A program made the position numbers and the translations under genes. The notes beneath the pieces are model-generated. The model had not been told where the DNA came from. It made no database searches and saw only the letters and a program-made list of their open reading frames with translations. This document shows positions 7,778-14,495 of a stretch of DNA of 24,949 nt, one piece after another. Positions within the stretch are counted from its first letter, which is position 1. Every line of letters begins with the position of its first letter. The DNA comes from Berkiella sp964502705 (GTDB lineage Bacteria > Pseudomonadota > Gammaproteobacteria > Berkiellales > Berkiellaceae): positions 1 through 24,949 of the forward strand of contig CAZCXZ010000049.1 of NCBI GenBank assembly GCA_964502705.1, read 5' to 3'.

Positions 7778-8337
7778 TGCTTTTTGATTCTTTGTAAATT
7801 TTTATTTAGCTCAGCTATCTTTTCAATTCGTCTATTCAATTCATCATCTTCATACATACCGCGGCAGTCTTCGCCCAGTCCAACGCCTAATGCCCTGGCC
7901 TTTGCTTTAGCACTGCTAAATGGACTTAGGATCACGGGCTTTTTTTGAGGACTATTAGGAGGCGTATCTAACGTTTCATGACAATATAAACTTGAAGTTA
8001 CCGTTGCAACCTCAGCGCTGCTGCGAACTGACGCTTCAGATGCTACTTTGGAAATTGCTTTAGAATTTTCTTCCATCTTAGCCAACACTTCTCTAGCTTT
8101 GGCAAATATCCCCTTAGATTCTGTCGGCACCACATCTGCTAATATTGCTGTTTTGGATTCTGATATACTGACAGACTGTGAGGTACTCTTTTTATTTTCT
8201 CTCAGTGATTTAGCAAGTTCTAATCTTGCCTTTTCTTGGCGTTGTTCTAACACCATTTTGTTATGTTCACGAGCCCCACGAAGGATGCTCGGCATCATTT
8301 TGCCTTCCCAGATGCCGTTTGATGGACCCTTTTTCAT
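7774..8337 (-). CDS. Hypothetical coiled-coil protein coupled to the kinase
   Basis: I do not recognise this 187-residue protein. Residues 25-50 and 75-100 are Lys/Glu/Ala-rich and predicted helical, the centre is Ser/Thr-rich, and residues 165-187 form a second charged helix ending in RIKKQ. Around 125-140 it holds TPPNSPQKKP and a further SP pair; the first fits the proline-directed consensus SPxK. It has no signal peptide or membrane segment. AAGGGG sits 7 bases before the ATG, a strong ribosome binding site, while the downstream kinase has only a weak one and overlaps it by four bases. It is therefore probably the first gene of a two-gene operon and could be a partner, substrate or chaperone of the kinase; none of these can be told from sequence. 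Confidence 0.65.
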   Translation of the reverse strand: MKKGPSNGIWEGKMMPSILRGAREHNKMVLEQRQEKARLELAKSLRENKKSTSQSVSISESKTAILADVVPTESKGIFAKAREVLAKMEENSKAISKVASEASVRSSAEVATVTSSLYCHETLDTPPNSPQKKPVILSPFSSAKAKARALGVGLGEDCRGMYEDDELNRRIEKIAELNKNLQRIKKQ

Positions 8338-8442
8338 ATTACTACCCCTTGAATGTAATTTATCTGACTTTTATTAGATATTAATTGAACGCACTTTAAC
8401 TTTCTAACTCTTTTTAATCAAGAAAAACCTCACATTCTTCAA

Positions 8443-8508
8443 AAAGGTATTACACCCTTTGATATTCCATCGAAGCATCGCTTCCGTTAGAGTAAGCGTT
8501 AAATATCA
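8443..8508 (+). other. Clustered short inverted repeats ahead of the DUF1653 gene
   Basis: Between the divergent coiled-coil and DUF1653 genes, AAAGG/CCTTT (8443-8460), GAAG/CTTC around CATCG (8472-8484) and an enclosing TGATATT/AATATCA pair (8460-8466 with 8502-8508) can fold together. The region may be a structured leader of the downstream transcript. It matches no riboswitch class that I recognise. Confidence 0.25.
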
Positions 8509-8526
8509 TTACAATGTGAGAAGATC

Positions 8527-8760
8527 TTGAATAAAATCCCATTAGGCACTTATCGCCATTTTAGAAATCAACAATGCTATCAGGTTATCGGAACCGCCAT
8601 TCACAGCGAAACCCTTGAAGAAATGGTGATCTATCAAGCGCTATATGACAGCGACAAATTTGGCAAAAATAGTGTCTGGGTACGGCCTTTAACGATGTTT
8701 GTAGAAAAGGTTAAACTGGGTGAAAAGGAAGTTCCTCGCTTTTCATTGATTGCAGAATAG
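8527..8760 (+). CDS. DUF1653 family protein
   Basis: This is a compact 77-residue protein of the DUF1653 family, which is typically 65-80 residues long. It shows the family pattern PLGTYRHF near the start, a central strand with MVIYQALYDSD, and the ending VWVRPLTMFVEKV. The family is thought to form a small beta barrel; its function is not established. The start is TTG 8527, preceded by GTGAG, because no ATG lies upstream in frame and the family motif begins within six residues. The tautomerase gene follows after 9 bases, so they are very likely co-transcribed. Confidence 0.82.
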   Translation: MNKIPLGTYRHFRNQQCYQVIGTAIHSETLEEMVIYQALYDSDKFGKNSVWVRPLTMFVEKVKLGEKEVPRFSLIAE

Positions 8761-8769
8761 GAAAAAATC

Positions 8770-9135
8770 ATGCCCCATATTGTTTTAGAATGCAGCGATA
8801 ATATCATTGAAAAAGATTTTAAAAGCTTATTACTCTCTATCCACCATACTTTGAGCGAAAATCTACCAACCGATTTATCAAATTGCAAAAGCCGTGTTGT
8901 TCGCTGTGAAGATGTGGTGATGGGTAATGGCGATAAAAACCAAGCCTTTGTTCATGTCACGATTAGCGTGCTAAAAGGCCGCAGTGCTGAGCTACTAAAA
9001 AAGATCAGCACTATGATATTGGAACAAGTCGCTAACGCTTTACAAACTTCTGCCAAGCAATATGTGTTGCAACTTTCGATTGCCATACTTGAGTTGCCCG
9101 ATAACTTTGAAAAGCGAACCTTAACCCCTGAATAA
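8770..9135 (+). CDS. 5-carboxymethyl-2-hydroxymuconate isomerase (CHMI) family tautomerase
   Basis: The 121-residue protein begins MPHIVLECSDNI, the N-terminal signature of the CHMI branch of the tautomerase superfamily, in which Pro (first residue after Met removal) is the catalytic base. Further family features are the SRVVRCEDVVMG segment near 41-52, AFVHVTISVLKGRS near 59-72 and a final strand LSIAILELP. In E. coli the homologue isomerises an intermediate of homoprotocatechuate breakdown. No other gene of that pathway is in this window, and the partner gene encodes DUF1653, so the physiological substrate may differ. AGGAAA precedes the ATG. It ends 20 bases from the convergent HAD-like gene. 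Confidence 0.8.
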   Translation: MPHIVLECSDNIIEKDFKSLLLSIHHTLSENLPTDLSNCKSRVVRCEDVVMGNGDKNQAFVHVTISVLKGRSAELLKKISTMILEQVANALQTSAKQYVLQLSIAILELPDNFEKRTLTPE

Positions 9136-9155
9136 TTTACGAAAAGGGGTATGAC

Positions 9156-10184
9156 TTAGCTTTTTTTTACTCGACGCTTTGCTGGTTTATTATCATTTGC
9201 GATAGGTGCTTCAACCACACGTGATCGCAGGCGATATACAATAGCGCGTTGGGGTTGCAGCTCGACCTGAGGTGCAGGTGCAACTTCAGGCTGACGTTCG
9301 GCCTCATTGACAGCCATGTCGATATGCCAACCTAGCTTTGCAAGTGAAGTGCTTATATTCGCTTGTGAGGCACCCTTCTCACTTTCAACCAATGTGAAGC
9401 CAAGATTTGCGGCTTCTCTTTTTAATCTTGTCACATAGTTCTTAGCTTGGTTATATTCGAATTTTCTTAGGGGGTTAAGCAACCAAGCCAATTTACCTAA
9501 TCTAGGGAAAGGATCTTGTGGTTCACTATAAAAGTAAACAATGTCTTCTTTGCGAATAGTAGGATATTGTTGGCGGATCTCTTTAATGAGCGCACTAAAT
9601 AGATCATTTCCCAGTAATTTCTTCTCATGTGAAAAAAACGCTGTACCTGGGAATAATTGAAGTTCCGCCTTTCGCAAAATATCTTGTTTATGTAATTCAT
9701 TTGTTCCTGCAATTAAACGCACATCAAAACCACGTTGCACAAGATTGTTTGCTTCTAAAAATGCATTTCTGGTTAGCGATGTCACATTTTGCATAGCATT
9801 CCAAGCAGAATCAAAATCCTTGTCACTGATGACCGTTCTTGGAAATAAGCTTCGAAAGTTGTTGCGAAATTCAACTGTTGTAAACTCGCCACGTCGGTAT
9901 CGATCAAATAGGCTTGGTAATGAGGGCCCACGCCATATGGTGAGAAAACCTGGTAATGGTAAAAAATGCCACAAAATAGACCAGCGACTAATCCCTAATT
10001 TTAGAAATTCCGCTTTGGATTTTTGCTGATCATTATGCATGTAAAGGCTGATTGGAATAATAACGACTTTGGGAGTAGAAGTGCCATTTAACATTAGGTT
10101 ATCCATTGATGGGCCATTTGTAATAACGGCGCAGCTTATCACCATATACTGCCAAAATAAAGCATCACTTACAGGCAATTTCAC
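9156..10184 (-). CDS. HAD-fold protein lacking catalytic aspartates (probable pseudo-phosphatase)
   Basis: The protein follows the layout of small HAD phosphatases: a hydrophobic first strand VVIIPISLYMHN (residues 40-51), a helical cap with YRRGEFTTVEF and FDSAWNAM (96-131), a motif II-like strand LIAGTNELHKQDI (157-169), and a motif III region AFFSHEKKLLGNDLF with conserved Lys (182-196). In motif I both Asp positions are replaced (Pro and Ser), and in motif IV the acidic pair is replaced by the YFYSEPQD segment. Phosphatase activity is therefore unlikely and a binding role more plausible. The C-terminus ends in the basic PAKRRVKKS. The start is uncertain: the longest frame opens at GTG 10184 without a clear ribosome binding site, and ATG 10145, 10106 and 10094 are alternatives. 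The HAD assignment is my own motif reading. Confidence 0.65.
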   Translation of the reverse strand: MKLPVSDALFWQYMVISCAVITNGPSMDNLMLNGTSTPKVVIIPISLYMHNDQQKSKAEFLKLGISRWSILWHFLPLPGFLTIWRGPSLPSLFDRYRRGEFTTVEFRNNFRSLFPRTVISDKDFDSAWNAMQNVTSLTRNAFLEANNLVQRGFDVRLIAGTNELHKQDILRKAELQLFPGTAFFSHEKKLLGNDLFSALIKEIRQQYPTIRKEDIVYFYSEPQDPFPRLGKLAWLLNPLRKFEYNQAKNYVTRLKREAANLGFTLVESEKGASQANISTSLAKLGWHIDMAVNEAERQPEVAPAPQVELQPQRAIVYRLRSRVVEAPIANDNKPAKRRVKKS

Positions 10185-10213
10185 AATTGCTGTAATTTAA
10201 TCCTATACCCCTT

Positions 10214-11932
10214 CTATCTGTTTCTAACTTTTGCTGGCGCTGTATTCTCTTGTCTAACATCCTGCCTGGCCTCATGTTTTGCTGTCTCATCCATGGTTGC
10301 TGCCCAAGATTTTTTAGGTTCATTATTTGTTTTAAAATAATTAGTCATATCATTATTCATGGCAGAAGAAACATTAGAGATGTCACTAAGCACTTTTCCC
10401 CATTTTCCAGACTCTCCTGCCCCATGCATATTCAGAATGGAACCTCTCCTGTTACCACTTGAAGATTTACTGGTAGCGTAATTATTCATTGACTTCACCA
10501 TTTGATCTAGGACAGCAACTGCTAATCTTGCATCAAATTCAGGGGTACCTAATTTAGACATAATACCTTTTAATTGTTTTTGTGCATCGGCAACTTCAGG
10601 ATCATTCATTTTCTTAGCTATGCTATTTAGCGAATGAAGATGTTCATTCATTTTTGTAAAAATAGCTGGCATGCTACTAGTAGGCACATTTGCTTCCATC
10701 TGTAGCTTCATATTTAACATTCGGAGTTGTCTATCTTGGTGGGTTTGAAATTGACCAAAATCAAATGTGTTACCCTGCCCCATGCACTCTGCCACCTTGA
10801 TGCCATCTTGAACAGCATCATTCATTCCATGCCCATAAAAGAAATTCGCATTTTTAAAAGAGTCTCCCACTAAGGCGAATGCACCGCCATTGCCTCCTTC
10901 GCCTAAATGTACCGCCGGTTTGTCAGCATGTGCTAATTCAAGTGCAAATGCCGTAGCTCGTAATCCTTGCTTTTCCTTTGATCTAGCGGCATGTTGAGGG
11001 TCATCACTTTTCAAACCTGCTTTTGCGGGCAATTCAATATCAGCAGGATCAATACCCATTTCAATATTGATGATTAATTTTCCCCACGCGGTTAGCGCTT
11101 CTTGCTGTGCCTGTTTATCTTGCATGTTGGCAATCATTCTCGGAACTTCGCCTGAAAAGAAGAATTTATCATTTTCTTCATTTTTAAAAACCCTAACTTT
11201 AGGAAAATATTGTTGATCCCAACCTAGCTGATTTAGTTGTGCCATATGCTCAAGTTTAAATCCTGTCCCAGAAGCGTCATCCGGTGTTGGAGGTAATGTT
11301 TTACGTTCCATTTCACCGGTTACTGTATTTCTAACCTTGACAGCTTCCAAAGCGATCGTTCCAACTTGGCTTTGCCTGGGTTGTAAATCCATTTTCTTAT
11401 GCTCAATATGATAGGCAGCATCATCTGAGCTATTCAGTAATGCGGTTACGCCACGTCGAGCACCATCGGCGGCGACAACATGACTAAATTTCATTTCTTG
11501 AGGTGGCTTGCCTGGCTGAACGAGCATCGCTTTTTGAGTTTTAGGATCAATCGCAGTGATCCCATGGCCTTTGCCCATTCGAATATCAACATTAGGATAT
11601 GCTTCTAATTTTCTTTTTAAATAGGCTTGCACATCCTTTACTTGAACAACACCATCTGCACTACGATTGCCGTCACTCATTTGTTTACTAAACACTTGAT
11701 CATTAAAAAATTTGTCATCCGCTTTATCATTTGGATCGCGTAAGGTCTGTAGAAATGCAATCGTTCTTGCATCAGCATGAACTCGTTGACCACGTGAAAA
11801 GAAATCACGATTTTCTACAATAACGACTGGTAGGCCTTTCTTAGCTGCCGTAATAGCTGCGGCCAATCCACCAGGACCCATACCAGCTATCAACACAGGA
11901 TCTTGAGTGTCTTGTGGACCAAAAGCTGCCAT
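10214..11932 (-). CDS. Class A FAD-dependent monooxygenase-like protein
   Basis: The 572-residue protein opens with an FAD-binding Rossmann motif GMGPGG (17-22) and the acidic end of strand 2 at Glu40. An FSRGQRVH segment (45-52) follows, and the DGARR motif characteristic of flavoprotein hydroxylases lies at 156-160. Downstream, VGDSFKNANFFYGHGMNDAVQDG corresponds to the GD motif that contacts the FAD ribityl chain. These elements fit p-hydroxybenzoate-hydroxylase-fold enzymes; the ENRDFFSR block resembles the eukaryotic MICAL group. The last 200 residues are helical and charged, with no recognised domain. I start at ATG 11932 because AGGTGG lies 5 bases before it; GTG 11941 is also in frame. 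The substrate is unknown. There is no signal peptide. It may be co-transcribed with the HAD-like gene 29 bases downstream. Confidence 0.75.
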   Translation of the reverse strand: MAAFGPQDTQDPVLIAGMGPGGLAAAITAAKKGLPVVIVENRDFFSRGQRVHADARTIAFLQTLRDPNDKADDKFFNDQVFSKQMSDGNRSADGVVQVKDVQAYLKRKLEAYPNVDIRMGKGHGITAIDPKTQKAMLVQPGKPPQEMKFSHVVAADGARRGVTALLNSSDDAAYHIEHKKMDLQPRQSQVGTIALEAVKVRNTVTGEMERKTLPPTPDDASGTGFKLEHMAQLNQLGWDQQYFPKVRVFKNEENDKFFFSGEVPRMIANMQDKQAQQEALTAWGKLIINIEMGIDPADIELPAKAGLKSDDPQHAARSKEKQGLRATAFALELAHADKPAVHLGEGGNGGAFALVGDSFKNANFFYGHGMNDAVQDGIKVAECMGQGNTFDFGQFQTHQDRQLRMLNMKLQMEANVPTSSMPAIFTKMNEHLHSLNSIAKKMNDPEVADAQKQLKGIMSKLGTPEFDARLAVAVLDQMVKSMNNYATSKSSSGNRRGSILNMHGAGESGKWGKVLSDISNVSSAMNNDMTNYFKTNNEPKKSWAATMDETAKHEARQDVRQENTAPAKVRNR

Positions 11933-12225
11933 GATACCCACCTAATTCTTAGTGATTACATAATGTTGTGACAGCTATGACCGCTATTTGGTTCAGGCTA
12001 AAAGGTACGTTAATAACAATATTATATGACCTATTACCAATTGCTTTTATCTATTGAACTTCGGTTACTGCAAAATCATCATTTATTGTGATCACAGGTT
12101 AGTAAGATATTTTTGAGCATGTGATAATACTCGGAATTTATGCTATTTATTTAATGAGCTTGCCGTCACTCAAAGCTATATAGGTTAATTGCACACTTAA
12201 TCAACAACCATAAGTAGACTTCACA

Positions 12226-12690
12226 ATGACACGAAATTTTCTACTTCGATGGATAAATATCTGGCCGCCATTTTTAGGTACAGGGATCCGCGTTAAACAT
12301 ATTGCAAAAGATTTCTCCCGTGTTGAAGTAGAAATGAAATTGCGATTTTGGAATAAAAATTACGTCGGCACCCAATTTGGTGGCTCACTTTATGCCATGG
12401 TTGATCCGTTTTATATGTTAATTTTAATAGAGAACTTAGGCAGAGATTATATTGTCTGGGATAAAGCTGCAGAAATTCGTTTTGAAAATCCAGGTCGTGG
12501 TCGCGTTCATGCTACTTTTCATTTGAGTAAAGAACAAATTGCAGAGGTAAAATCCCAAGCGGATGCATTAGGAAAAATCGAACCCATATTTACTGTACAA
12601 GTACTGGATGACAATGGGGTCGTTATCGCCACCGTCAATAAAACCCTTTATATTCGACGCAAAGATGCAGTCAAGCCTGAAAAGGCTTGA
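12226..12690 (+). CDS. DUF4442 hotdog-fold (thioesterase-like) protein
   Basis: This 154-residue protein has the DUF4442 layout, related to the PaaI/YiiD hotdog thioesterases. WPPFLGTGI near 14-22 is followed by a strand ending in LRFWNKNYVGTQFGGSLYAMVDP (39-61), the helix-containing core with the family's Asn-x-x-Gly-x-x-Gly-Gly pattern, then IRFENPGRGRVHATF. A role in acyl-CoA or fatty-acyl handling is typical of the fold but unproven for this family. The ribosome binding site is weak (AAGTAG about 7 bases upstream). The final codons and stop form a perfect hairpin, annotated separately. The 284 bases upstream, shared with the divergent monooxygenase, are AT-rich and hold no gene I can support. 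Confidence 0.78.
   Translation: MTRNFLLRWINIWPPFLGTGIRVKHIAKDFSRVEVEMKLRFWNKNYVGTQFGGSLYAMVDPFYMLILIENLGRDYIVWDKAAEIRFENPGRGRVHATFHLSKEQIAEVKSQADALGKIEPIFTVQVLDDNGVVIATVNKTLYIRRKDAVKPEKA
12671..12690 (+). terminator. Hairpin spanning the stop codon of the DUF4442 gene
   Basis: TCAAGCCT (12671-12678) and AGGCTTGA (12683-12690) form a perfect 8-bp stem closed by a GAAA tetraloop, a particularly stable GNRA loop. The right arm ends exactly with the TGA stop codon. No T-tract follows, so it is not a canonical intrinsic terminator. It could protect the 3' end of the mRNA or act as a pause or termination site with help from Rho. Confidence 0.45.
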
Positions 12691-12761
12691 TGCGTTCAAG
12701 AAATATCGGTATATTAATTCTTCGTTTGAAGAAATTTACCTTATATATGTAGGGATTTTGT

Positions 12762-13448
12762 ATGACACATTTTTTGCTGATGGTACACTCCGAATTTTGC
12801 GAAAAATTACTACAAAAAGTGTTCATGCGGATTCCCTTTATAAATATTATAACGGTACCTTCTATACTGAGCGCAGCCCCCGCTGAAACACACATCCCTG
12901 AATTGCACGCACTCCTTCAAAAAAATAATATATCCATCAATGAAATTCGGTATATTTGTGTTGAAGCCAATTATGGTCATGCAGCCAGTTTCGATCTAAA
13001 TACTCAGTTAATTGACGAAATGCTTTTATCTTTTCCAGATGCCAAAATTGGTGTGTATAGCGGAACCATCCCCTGCCTAGTAAAGGCGCTCGCCTACCAT
13101 CCACGCCTTCAAGTGGTTGGCAAGGGTCAAGACACATTAAAAGAGATCAGTGGTCATTACGATCGCCCTTTACTCAAAGAAGAAGCAGAACGGATATTTA
13201 CCGTTCCGCAATTCAGAGACAGCGTCAGCGCAGAGAACTCAGAATTTTCAAGAACACGAACAATGAGCGATCCTCAAGCATTTGTTCCTTGGGTTGAGAA
13301 TCGCGTTAGAAGCCCTTCTCTGCCAACCTTTACGCCGATGTATTCCGAAGCTAGCTCATCTTGTGAAAAAGCAAGTTCGAAACCTGGTAGCGGCAATAAC
13401 TCAACTGAGAAATTATCAAAAAGTTCTAATAATTTTAAATTTCTTTAA
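12762..13448 (+). CDS. Hypothetical protein with a possible receiver-like domain and Ser-rich tail
   Basis: I do not recognise this 228-residue protein. Residues 58-130 alternate strands and helices in a way that recalls a response-regulator receiver fold (IRYICVEANY, then FPDAKIGVYSG, then LQVVGKG), but the phospho-acceptor Asp and switch Thr/Lys cannot be assigned, so this is only a suggestion. Residues 150-228 are low-complexity, rich in Ser, Pro and Asn and probably disordered. An N-terminal hydrophobic segment (residues 22-39, ending in SAAPAE) could be a weak signal or membrane-associated helix; ATG 12825 is then an alternative start. I keep ATG 12762 because AGGGA lies 6 bases upstream. 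It follows the DUF4442 gene by 71 bases and ends 4 bases from the convergent hypothetical gene. Confidence 0.6.
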   Translation: MTHFLLMVHSEFCEKLLQKVFMRIPFINIITVPSILSAAPAETHIPELHALLQKNNISINEIRYICVEANYGHAASFDLNTQLIDEMLLSFPDAKIGVYSGTIPCLVKALAYHPRLQVVGKGQDTLKEISGHYDRPLLKEEAERIFTVPQFRDSVSAENSEFSRTRTMSDPQAFVPWVENRVRSPSLPTFTPMYSEASSSCEKASSKPGSGNNSTEKLSKSSNNFKFL

Positions 13449-13452
13449 CAAA

Positions 13453-13842
13453 CTACTGTGATCTTTTCTTAAGTGGTGATTGTGTGTATGTTTTTGCCTC
13501 GTCATTATTAGGGCTTTCGATATTGAAACCATCCGATGACCGGCTACGCTGTAACCTAAAAGCAGCAGGCCTGTTTTCTACTACTAATTTAGGTTCACTC
13601 GGCGCTTTTTGAATCATGGCTGTTCTTAAGCGTTGGCGCACAAGGCGATCGATATTATGTACAACCCTTTCATAATGTTGCACTTTTTCACGCTCATCCA
13701 TCGCTAGACGATTAAGTTCTTCATCTTTGTGAGCAGATCTTAAAATTGACTCATATTGCGATCTCACATCAATAGCGTAGCTATCAAATTCCGCTATCGC
13801 AGCTTCCAATTCAGACTTATCTGTAACCCCAAAAACTGTCAT
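13453..13842 (-). CDS. Hypothetical small helical protein with basic SPLKKR C-terminus
   Basis: This 129-residue protein is unrecognised. Residues 8-80 are strongly helical and charged, likely a coiled coil or helical hairpin. Residues 85-129 are disordered and contain RLQRSRSSDGF, ESPNND and the end QSPLKKRSQ. The last matches the proline-directed kinase consensus SPxK and overlaps a nuclear-localisation-like basic cluster. There is no signal peptide or membrane segment. GGAG lies 6 bases before the ATG. The next gene upstream on the same strand ends 90 bases away and has a similar size and design (helical body, charged tail), so the two may form an operon of related accessory proteins. Confidence 0.6.
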   Translation of the reverse strand: MTVFGVTDKSELEAAIAEFDSYAIDVRSQYESILRSAHKDEELNRLAMDEREKVQHYERVVHNIDRLVRQRLRTAMIQKAPSEPKLVVENRPAAFRLQRSRSSDGFNIESPNNDEAKTYTQSPLKKRSQ

Positions 13843-13932
13843 AAATACTCCAATCGCTACAAAAGTTGAGAGGATTATATCAGCGATGTTAGTGTTTTAA
13901 CACAGTTCTTTAGTTAAGAAATCGAAAATTCA

Positions 13933-14373
13933 TCACCTTTTTTTGCGAAATATACCGCTAGGCTTTTTCGATTTTGCTTTTTCATGTCCTAACAAGGGTA
14001 AATCGCTATCATCTGCGTCATCCTCTCTTTCTGGCGTTGGTAGGGAAGTGTTAGAAAAAAGAATACCTGAATGTCCCAGCAACTCTGATGGGGCTGCACT
14101 CACCTCTGGCGCTTCTGGTAACACCCACATTAATTCGTTATAAGCGGCATCAAAAGTGATTAAGTCGGCGCTTTGCGGGATTCTATCCAATAATTTTGAT
14201 AGTTGTTTTTTAAGCTCGTGTAATGCCGATCGGCTAGTCCTGTGTGAAACATTCATAACAATATAGTTTGCAGCACACTTAATATCTTCTACCTTTGTCT
14301 CATTAGCTAAATCCGCTAACTTTGCAACTGCATCTTGCCTCTGCTTATCCTTAACAAGATTACCAGCTAACAT
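13933..14373 (-). CDS. Hypothetical small helical protein with Lys/Arg-rich C-terminus
   Basis: This unrecognised protein has 146 residues. The first 95 look helical, with repeated Ala/Leu/Asp pattern and a SRSALHELKKQLSKLLDRI amphipathic helix. The remainder is acidic (REDDADDSD) followed by a strongly basic end (KAKSKKPSGIFRKKR), a bipartite arrangement reminiscent of nuclear-targeting signals. TPERED gives another SP/TP-type site. The start is ATG 14373, because GGAGGTGA, an almost perfect anti-16S match, ends 2-5 bases before it; a TTG four codons upstream is ignored. Such a strong ribosome binding site implies high translation. Four genes of this type lie between 12.7 and 14.4 kb if the neighbouring DUF4442 gene is counted. 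Confidence 0.6.
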   Translation of the reverse strand: MLAGNLVKDKQRQDAVAKLADLANETKVEDIKCAANYIVMNVSHRTSRSALHELKKQLSKLLDRIPQSADLITFDAAYNELMWVLPEAPEVSAAPSELLGHSGILFSNTSLPTPEREDDADDSDLPLLGHEKAKSKKPSGIFRKKR

Positions 14374-14435
14374 AATCACCTCCAATGTGTATATGCACTG
14401 TTAAAATTGTATTATAGCAGGGGATGTTTGGATAT

Positions 14436-14477
14436 GGGTCAAACAGCCATTAAATAATTAAGTTGGCAATTTGACCC
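14436..14477 (-). terminator. Gene-end hairpin downstream of the DUF2608 gene, no U-tract
   Basis: GGGTCAAA (14436-14443) pairs with TTTGACCC (14470-14477). After a 2x2 internal loop, GCCA (14446-14449) pairs with TGGC (14464-14467). It starts 19 bases beyond the minus-strand stop at 14496. In the direction of transcription the sequence after the stem is not T-rich, so intrinsic termination is doubtful; it could equally be an operator for the upstream region of the 14373 gene. Confidence 0.4.
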
Positions 14478-14495
14478 TATTTAGAGAGAGCTTAC

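Noticed and set aside
9124..9167. Terminator between the CHMI and HAD-like genes (ACCCCT/AGGGGT then a T-run)
   Set aside because: The stem is only 6 bp with a 15-base loop and the T-run begins 11 bases away inside the convergent gene.
12608..12886. Plus-strand frame of 92 codons spanning the DUF4442 end
   Set aside because: It overlaps two better supported genes in another frame and lacks a ribosome binding site.
13892..13903. GTGTT/AACAC inverted repeat between the two small helical-protein genes
   Set aside because: Arms of only 5 bp in AT-rich DNA, likely chance.
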